Position numbers and translations under genes: made by a program. Below are positions 59,739-64,000 of a DNA stretch of 64,000 bases, in pieces; position 1 is the first letter of the stretch; every line of letters begins with the position of its first letter. Location: contig NZ_FZOL01000016.1 of assembly GCF_900188455.1 (NCBI RefSeq), positions 62,001 through 126,000 of the forward strand, read 5' to 3'. Source of the stretch: Pseudomonas japonica. Its GTDB lineage: Bacteria; Pseudomonadota; Gammaproteobacteria; Pseudomonadales; Pseudomonadaceae. The notes beneath the pieces were generated by a model. It had not been told where the DNA came from. It did no database searches and was given only the letters and a program-made list of their open reading frames with translations.

Positions 59739-61022
59739 TTACACGCCCAGGCGGTCGCGCAGCGAGTAGTACCAGGCGCCGATGGCGCTGAACGGTACGC
59801 GGAGCATGTGGCCGCCCGGGAACGGGTAGTGCGGCAGGTCGGCGAAGGCGTCGAAGCGCTCGGCCTGGCCGCGCAGGGCCTCGGCCAGGACCTTGCCGGC
59901 CAGGTGCGTGTAGGTCACGCCGTGGCCGCTGCAGCCCTGGGAGTAATAGATGTTGTCGCCGATCCGGCCGACCTGCGGCAGGCGCGACAGGGTCAGCAGG
60001 AAGTTGCCGGTCCAGGCGAAGTCGATCTTCACGTTCTTCAGTTGCGGGAAGGCCTTGAGCATCTTCGGACGGATGATCGCTTCGATGTTCGCCGGGTCAC
60101 GGGCACCGTAGACCACGCCGCCGCCGAAGATCAGGCGCTTGTCGCTGGTCAGGCGGTAGTAGTCGAGCAGGTAGTTGCAGTCCTCGACGCAGTAGTCCTG
60201 CGGCAGCAGGGTGCGGGCCAGCTCTTCGCTCAGCGGCTCGGTGGTGATCACCTGGGTGCCGCAAGGCATCGACTTGGCCGCCAGCTCGGGCACCAGGCCG
60301 CCCAGGTAGGCGTTGCCGGCGACGATGATGAATTTGGCCCGCACGCGACCGTTCGGGGTGTGCACCACTGGGTTGGCGCCGCGCTCGATGCGCACCGCCG
60401 GGGACTGTTCGTAGATCTTGCCACCCAGGGATTCCACCGCGGCGGCTTCGCCCAGGGCCAGGTTCAGCGGGTGGATATGGCCGCCGCTCATGTCCAGCAT
60501 GCCGCCGACATAGTTGTCGCAGGCCACCACTTCACGGATGCGGTTCTTGTCCATCAGTTCCAGCTGGGTGTGGCCGAAGCGCTCCCACAGGCGCTTCTGC
60601 GATTCCAGGTGGCCCATCTGTTTGCTGGTGATGGCCGCGAACACGCCGCCGTCCTTGAGGTCGCACTGGATGTTGTACTTGGCCACGCGCTCGCGAATGA
60701 TGCGTCCGCCTTCGAAGGCCATCTGGCCCAGCAGTTGCGCCTGGCGCGGGCTGACGGTGCGTTCGATGACGTCGATGTCGCGGCTGTAGCTGTTGACGAT
60801 CTGGCCACCGTTGCGACCCGAAGCACCGAAGCCGACCCGGGCGGCTTCCAGCACGGTCACGCTGAAGCCGTTCTCGAGCAGGAACAGGGCACTGGACAGG
60901 CCGGTGTAGCCGGCACCGATGACGCAGACGTCGGTCTGCACTTCTTCCTGCAGGGCGGGGCGCGGTGGCACCGGATTGGCCGAGGCAGCGTAGTACGATT
61001 GTGGGTAGGCGATGGTGGCCAT
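59739..61022 (-). CDS. FAD-dependent oxidoreductase, gamma-glutamylputrescine oxidase type
   Basis: 427-aa flavoprotein of the DAO family. It has the dinucleotide-binding motif DVCVIGAGYTGLSSALFL (about 31-48), the FGASGRNGGQIVNSYS flavin segment and the C-terminal GCSGHGVTYTHLAGKVLAE. The profile is that of PuuB/PauB enzymes, which oxidise gamma-glutamylputrescine in putrescine degradation; Pseudomonas carries several paralogues. The ATG at 61022 gives the known MATIAYPQSYYAAS start. No other polyamine gene is adjacent. The upstream 213 bp are AT-rich, containing its promoter region and that of the tRNA. Confidence 0.87.
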   Translation of the reverse strand: MATIAYPQSYYAASANPVPPRPALQEEVQTDVCVIGAGYTGLSSALFLLENGFSVTVLEAARVGFGASGRNGGQIVNSYSRDIDVIERTVSPRQAQLLGQMAFEGGRIIRERVAKYNIQCDLKDGGVFAAITSKQMGHLESQKRLWERFGHTQLELMDKNRIREVVACDNYVGGMLDMSGGHIHPLNLALGEAAAVESLGGKIYEQSPAVRIERGANPVVHTPNGRVRAKFIIVAGNAYLGGLVPELAAKSMPCGTQVITTEPLSEELARTLLPQDYCVEDCNYLLDYYRLTSDKRLIFGGGVVYGARDPANIEAIIRPKMLKAFPQLKNVKIDFAWTGNFLLTLSRLPQVGRIGDNIYYSQGCSGHGVTYTHLAGKVLAEALRGQAERFDAFADLPHYPFPGGHMLRVPFSAIGAWYYSLRDRLGV

Positions 61023-61194
61023 GCGCGGTGAACCTCTAATCTGTGACTTTGTAGTTGTGTGTTTTGTATTTTTTACGAATGCGCCAATCCTATCAATAAT
61101 AATAAACACCCGCCAGCGGCCTGACAGAAATCGGACGAAAGCCGGGGAGGGGGGCAAAAATTTTTATTATTCAGTGATTTAGCTGAAAAATCAG

Positions 61195-61222
61195 TTGACA
61201 CACTTTGTCGAATGCGTAGAAT
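61195..61222 (+). promoter_or_regulatory. Sigma-70 promoter of tRNA-Val
   Basis: Perfect -35 TTGACA (61195-61200), 16-base spacer, -10 TAGAAT (61217-61222). The tRNA begins 13 bases downstream. Confidence 0.85.
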
Positions 61223-61235
61223 GCCGCCTCACAGC

Positions 61236-61312
61236 AGGCACATAGCTCAGTTGGTTAGAGCACCACCTTGACATGGTGGGGGTCGTTGGTTCGAGTCCAA
61301 TTGTGCCTACCA
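61236..61312 (+). tRNA. tRNA-Val (GAC anticodon)
   Basis: 77-nt cloverleaf. The acceptor stem AGGCACA / TGTGCCT has an encoded 3' ACCA, and the D-arm contains AGCTCAGTTGGTTAGAGC. The anticodon stem CCACC / GGTGG encloses the loop TTGACAT with anticodon GAC (61270-61272). The T-arm is GTTGG-TTCGAGT-CCAAT. It is a single-gene unit with its own promoter and terminator. Confidence 0.97.
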
Positions 61313-61342
61313 AACAAAGTCCCGGGTTGCCGGGCACGAAAA

Positions 61343-61369
61343 GGGCGATCCGAGAGGATCGCCCTTTTT
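61343..61369 (+). terminator. Rho-independent terminator of tRNA-Val
   Basis: GGGCGATCC-GAGA-GGATCGCCC stem followed by TTTTT. Confidence 0.95.
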
Positions 61370-61638
61370 GCTTTTGCATTTCCCGCCTGCGCAAAGCTGT
61401 TTTCGGCCTTGTCGGTCATCGGGTCGCGAGCGCCGCGCGTACTTCGACGTATCGCCTGTATCCCTGTGTATCTGGCTGCAGGCTTCGCGCATTTCGCTTA
61501 CAAACGCTCCTTCTCCCGGATACGCCCCGGATACATGCCACGGGTCAAATGAGCCTGCCTGAACGCAGCGGCCCACGGGCCCCGTTCCCTGGCTCTTTCG
61601 CCCCTGGGGCGCCTCGCACAGAAATCCGGAGAAGCACC
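61370..61638. other. Intergenic region between tRNA-Val and the RiPP-type operon
   Basis: About 270 bp with no supported gene. It must contain the promoter of the EGKCG operon. I could not identify a specific metal-responsive operator. Confidence 0.4.
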
Positions 61639-62097
61639 ATGTCTCGTACCCAGTTCCCCAGCAAGACCCGTCTCGGCCTGCTCGGCATCGCCCTGGTCGG
61701 TGGTATCAACATGACGTCCGCTGCCTTTGCCGTGGAAGCACTGCCCCAAGGCTACCAGCTCGCCTCGGCGGAAAAGGCCGGGGAGGGCAAGTGTGGCGAA
61801 GGCAAGTGTGGTGCCGGCGGGGCCAAGGCCACCCAGGCCGAAGGCAAGTGCGGTGAGGGCAAGTGCGGCGACGCCTCCTTCGCCCGTACCGACGCCGACC
61901 ACGATGGCCGTGTTTCCCGGGCCGAACTGCTGGCGGTAGCGCCCAAGGCGAATGCCGAGTTCGACGCCATCGACGCCAATCACGACGGCTTTCTCTCCGA
62001 GGGCGAGGTCTACCAGTTCCGCAAGCATCAGTTCGACGCCAACGGCAAGCCGTTCCCGAGCGACCTGTACAGCAAGCTGAGTCAGGCCAGGAACTGA
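61639..62097 (+). CDS. EGKCG-repeat EF-hand protein, candidate copper-binding RiPP precursor
   Basis: 152 aa. An N-terminal signal-like segment (GLLGIALVGGINMTSAAFAV) is followed by four EGKCG pentapeptides (49-53, 54-58, 68-72, 73-77), the core motif modified in HvfA/bufferin-type precursors. Two canonical EF-hand loops follow, with ligands D85/D87/D89/E96 and D112/N114/D116/E123. MNIO enzymes modify the cysteines of such precursors to oxazolone/thioamide rings that bind copper. GGAG lies upstream of the ATG. It is the first gene of a three-gene operon with the MNIO enzyme and its partner. Identification as a RiPP precursor rests on motif plus context. Confidence 0.82.
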   Translation: MSRTQFPSKTRLGLLGIALVGGINMTSAAFAVEALPQGYQLASAEKAGEGKCGEGKCGAGGAKATQAEGKCGEGKCGDASFARTDADHDGRVSRAELLAVAPKANAEFDAIDANHDGFLSEGEVYQFRKHQFDANGKPFPSDLYSKLSQARN

Positions 62098-62161
62098 GCC
62101 GCGCCGATGTCCTCCCCGCGCCCTTGGCCGGGGAGGGACCCTGGTCCCAAGGAGAACAGCC

Positions 62162-63007
62162 ATGAGTGCTTCACTTGCCTTGCAGGGGGCGGGGCTCGGC
62201 TTGCGCCGCTCGCTGCTCCCCGAATTGCTGGAGATGGACGTCGACGCGGTGGATTTTCTCGAATGCGCGCCGGACAACTGGATCGGCGTCGGCGGCGCCT
62301 ACGGTGCGGACCTGGCCCGCCTGGCCGAGCGCTATCCGCTGGCCTGTCATGGCCTGTCGCTGTCCCTCGGCGGCCCCGGGCCGCTGGACCATGATTTCCT
62401 GCGGCGCATCGGCGCTTTTCTCGAGCGCTACCAGGTGCCGCTGTTCAGCGAACACCTGAGCTATTGCTCCGATGACGGTCATCTCTACGACCTGATTCCC
62501 ATGCCTTTCACCGACGAAGGCGTGCGCCATGTCGCCGGGCGCATCCGTGAGGTGCAGGAGGCCCTGGGCCGGCGCATCGCCGTGGAAAACATCTCCTATT
62601 ACGCGGCGCCCTACCAGGCGCTGAGCGAGATCGACTTCCTCTGCGCGGTCCTCGACGAGGCGGACTGCGATCTGCTGCTGGACGTCAACAACCTGGTGGT
62701 CAATGCCTGCAACCACGGTTATGACGCGGCGGCGTTTTTGGCTCGCGTACCGCCCGGGCGGGTGGCCTGCCTGCATGTGGCCGGTCATTACGACGAAGCG
62801 CCGGACCTGAAGATCGATACCCACGGCGCCTCGGTGAGCGACCAGGTCTGGCACCTGCTGGCCAGCGTCTATCGGCATGTGGGCGCGGTGCCCACCCTGC
62901 TGGAACGAGACTTCAATTTCCCGCCACTCGCCGGGCTGCTCGGCGAAGTGCAGTGCATTCGCGATCTGCAAACCGCCGCCCGAGTGCTGGAGGCGCGCCA
63001 TGACTGA
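62162..63007 (+). CDS. MNIO-family (DUF692) peptide-modifying iron enzyme
   Basis: 281-aa TIM-barrel enzyme of the multinuclear non-haem iron oxidase family (formerly DUF692). Metal-site residues are in place: H63 (ACHGLSLSLGG), E97/H98 (FSEHLSY), E142 (VENISYY), D174 and N177 (LLLDVNNLVV), H205/H209 (LHVAGHY), D219/H221 (KIDTHG), E248 (LLERDFNFP). It should oxidise the EGKCG cysteines of the upstream precursor (HvfB/BufB role). AAGGAG precedes the ATG. Its stop overlaps the start of the partner gene by eight bases. Confidence 0.9.
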   Translation: MSASLALQGAGLGLRRSLLPELLEMDVDAVDFLECAPDNWIGVGGAYGADLARLAERYPLACHGLSLSLGGPGPLDHDFLRRIGAFLERYQVPLFSEHLSYCSDDGHLYDLIPMPFTDEGVRHVAGRIREVQEALGRRIAVENISYYAAPYQALSEIDFLCAVLDEADCDLLLDVNNLVVNACNHGYDAAAFLARVPPGRVACLHVAGHYDEAPDLKIDTHGASVSDQVWHLLASVYRHVGAVPTLLERDFNFPPLAGLLGEVQCIRDLQTAARVLEARHD

Positions 63008-63770
63008 GACCCTGCTCGAACAGCAGTTGCGCATGAGCCGTTTCATTCGCGATCCGCGCGCCAACGAGCCGCCGCCCGGTATCGAGGCGAGGCGGCTGGC
63101 GCTGTACCGGCAACTGTTTCTCGGCAATGTGCAGGCGCTGCTGGCCGGGAGTTTCCCGGTACTGCGTGCCAGCCTGGCGGATGAGCAGTGGCAGACGCTC
63201 AGCGAAGACTTCTACGCCCGCCACCGCTGCTATACGCCCCTGTTCAGCGAAGTGGCCGGCGAGTGGGTCGACTATCTGGAACGCCGCGCGGACTTGCCTG
63301 GCTGGGTTGCCGAGCTGGCTCACTACGAATGGATCGAGACCGTGCTGTTGCTCAGTGACAGTAGCGAGCCAGCCCACGACCCGCAGGGTGACCTGCTGGA
63401 CGGTGTGCCGCTGCTGTCCAGCCTCGCCGTGCCGCTCGCGTATGCCTGGCCGGTCAGCCACCTAGGCCCCGATCAGGTTCCAGCGCAGGCGCCAGCCGAG
63501 CCGACGTTGTTGCTGGCGCGTCGCGCAGCGGACCTGCGCATTCATTTTTCGCGTCTTGCGCCAATGGCCCATGCGCTGCTGGTGTCGCTGCGCGAGCGGC
63601 AACGCAGCGGGCGCGAACATCTTGCCGCGCTGGCTGAACTCGTCGGGGTCGAAGTGGCAGCCCTCGAGTCCCAGGGCATCGCCTTGCTGCTCAGCCTCAA
63701 GGCGCAAGGCGTGGTGCTTGGCACCCTGGTTGCCTGCGAAGGAGAAGAGCGGTCATCGGGACACGGCTAG
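63000..63770 (+). CDS. MNIO partner protein (DUF2063, HvfC/BufC-like)
   Basis: 256-aa protein with the N-terminal putative DNA-binding/DUF2063 domain characteristic of MNIO partners (LEQQLRMSRFIRDPRA, RRLALYRQLFLGNVQALLAG, FPVLRASLADEQW, HYEWIETVLLLSD) and a variable C-terminal part. Such proteins recruit the precursor peptide to the MNIO enzyme. It overlaps the MNIO gene by eight bases, so the two are translationally coupled. A terminator hairpin follows at 63803-63834. Confidence 0.87.
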   Translation: MTETLLEQQLRMSRFIRDPRANEPPPGIEARRLALYRQLFLGNVQALLAGSFPVLRASLADEQWQTLSEDFYARHRCYTPLFSEVAGEWVDYLERRADLPGWVAELAHYEWIETVLLLSDSSEPAHDPQGDLLDGVPLLSSLAVPLAYAWPVSHLGPDQVPAQAPAEPTLLLARRAADLRIHFSRLAPMAHALLVSLRERQRSGREHLAALAELVGVEVAALESQGIALLLSLKAQGVVLGTLVACEGEERSSGHG

Positions 63771-63802
63771 CGAGCCTGCATGGCGCCCCGACTGTCGTTC
63801 GC

Positions 63803-63834
63803 GCCCGCACGCCCTGACCGGTGTGCGGGCTTTT
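63803..63834. terminator. Terminator between convergent RiPP operon and DoxX gene
   Basis: GCCCGCAC / GTGCGGGC stem with a 12-base loop, followed by TTTT on the plus strand. Confidence 0.75.
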
Positions 63835-63844
63835 CAGGTTCTTC

Positions 63845-64000
63845 TCATGACTGCTTGCGCGCGAACCTCCGGCGCAGCAGCGCATCCGCACTGAGCGTTC
63901 CGGCACCCTTCAAGACCAGCGGCAGCAAGGCCACCAGGTAGATCAGCGGCAGCTTGTAGTTGCCGAAGCCATGGTCGGTGATCGTGTAACCCTGGGCCAG
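63845..64000 (-). CDS. DoxX-family membrane protein (C-terminal part, truncated by window end)
   Basis: The last 51 codons of a gene that starts beyond the window: GFGNYKLPLIYLVALLPLVL is a membrane helix, followed by KGAGTLSADALLRRRFARKQ, the usual C-terminus of DoxX proteins (G-x-G-x-LSxDxLLxRR). DoxX proteins are frequent neighbours of HvfA/HvfB/HvfC operons, so it is probably part of the same functional set although encoded on the opposite strand. Confidence 0.75.
   Translation of the reverse strand: MAQGYTITDHGFGNYKLPLIYLVALLPLVLKGAGTLSADALLRRRFARKQS

Noticed and set aside
61236..61312. tRNA-Val as attachment site of a genomic island.
   Set aside because: No integrase gene and no direct repeat of the tRNA 3' end was found within the window.
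1..64000. CRISPR arrays or prophage.
   Set aside because: No regularly spaced direct repeats with unique spacers and no phage structural genes were seen. The repeated sequences present are REP-like palindromes, the NEL duplications and the 56-58.6 kb inverted repeat.

Overview
The window is about 64 kb of high-GC gammaproteobacterial chromosome that I read as a fluorescent Pseudomonas. The main reasons are the pyoverdine maturation genes pvdM-N-O, a complete fpvGHJKCDEF ferripyoverdine-processing operon, the MbtH/thioesterase pair of the pyoverdine locus, and PvdS-type promoters. The 'GTGGGAGCG' REP-like palindromes and typical Pseudomonas housekeeping genes (glnS, cysS, ilvE, sstT, yceH) agree. 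The species cannot be named from sequence alone.

Layout. 1-5671: glnS (5' truncated), cysS, an OmpR/EnvZ-type two-component pair and ilvE. 5984-30709: a tandem array of four giant (1819-2448 aa) proteins. Each has a dermonecrotic-toxin-like N-terminal region with hydrophobic helices, two leucine-rich-repeat blocks and a C-terminal NEL-type E3 ubiquitin ligase domain with an intact CPD catalytic motif. The first three genes share a conserved leader of about 130 bp, and each leader carries a perfect CANGGANG (RsmA/RsmE/CsrA-type) motif just upstream of the ribosome binding site. The third gene contains an in-frame duplication of about 625 aa that doubles its LRR region. A small VOC gene separates the third and fourth copies. 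30722-31726: orphan glycine-betaine-type binding protein. 31930-34187: a two-gene cassette of a predicted five-bladed beta-propeller protein and a CdtB-like (cytolethal distending toxin, DNase I fold) protein with a novel N-terminal extension of about 190 aa.

34198-47083: iron/pyoverdine region. It holds mbtH and a type II thioesterase behind a PvdS-like box, an isochorismatase-like hydrolase, a DUF1615 lipoprotein, the fpv operon (reductase FpvG, accessory FpvHJK, ABC importer FpvDE and binding proteins FpvC/FpvF), and pvdMNO behind a perfect PvdS box. Together these genes mature pyoverdine in the periplasm and recover iron from ferripyoverdine.

47274-56094: mixed chromosomal genes, including a coiled-coil protein, pbpG, small secreted or membrane proteins, a shikimate-dehydrogenase-like protein, yceH, sstT, an MFS exporter, nhaR, a small lipoprotein and a TerC-family protein. 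56097-58616: a long imperfect inverted repeat whose left arm is interrupted by a complete group II intron (56179-58007) encoding its reverse transcriptase/maturase. 59065-61312: a lipoprotein resembling a catalytically dead C39 peptidase, a gamma-glutamylputrescine-oxidase-like flavoprotein and tRNA-Val(GAC). 61639-64000: a copper-binding RiPP-type operon made of an EF-hand protein with four EGKCG repeats, an MNIO (DUF692) enzyme, its DUF2063 partner and, convergently, a DoxX-family protein cut by the window end.

The most unusual content is the toxin-like block at 5.9-34.2 kb: four NEL ligases and a CdtB-like nuclease directly beside a siderophore locus, with no type III secretion genes visible.
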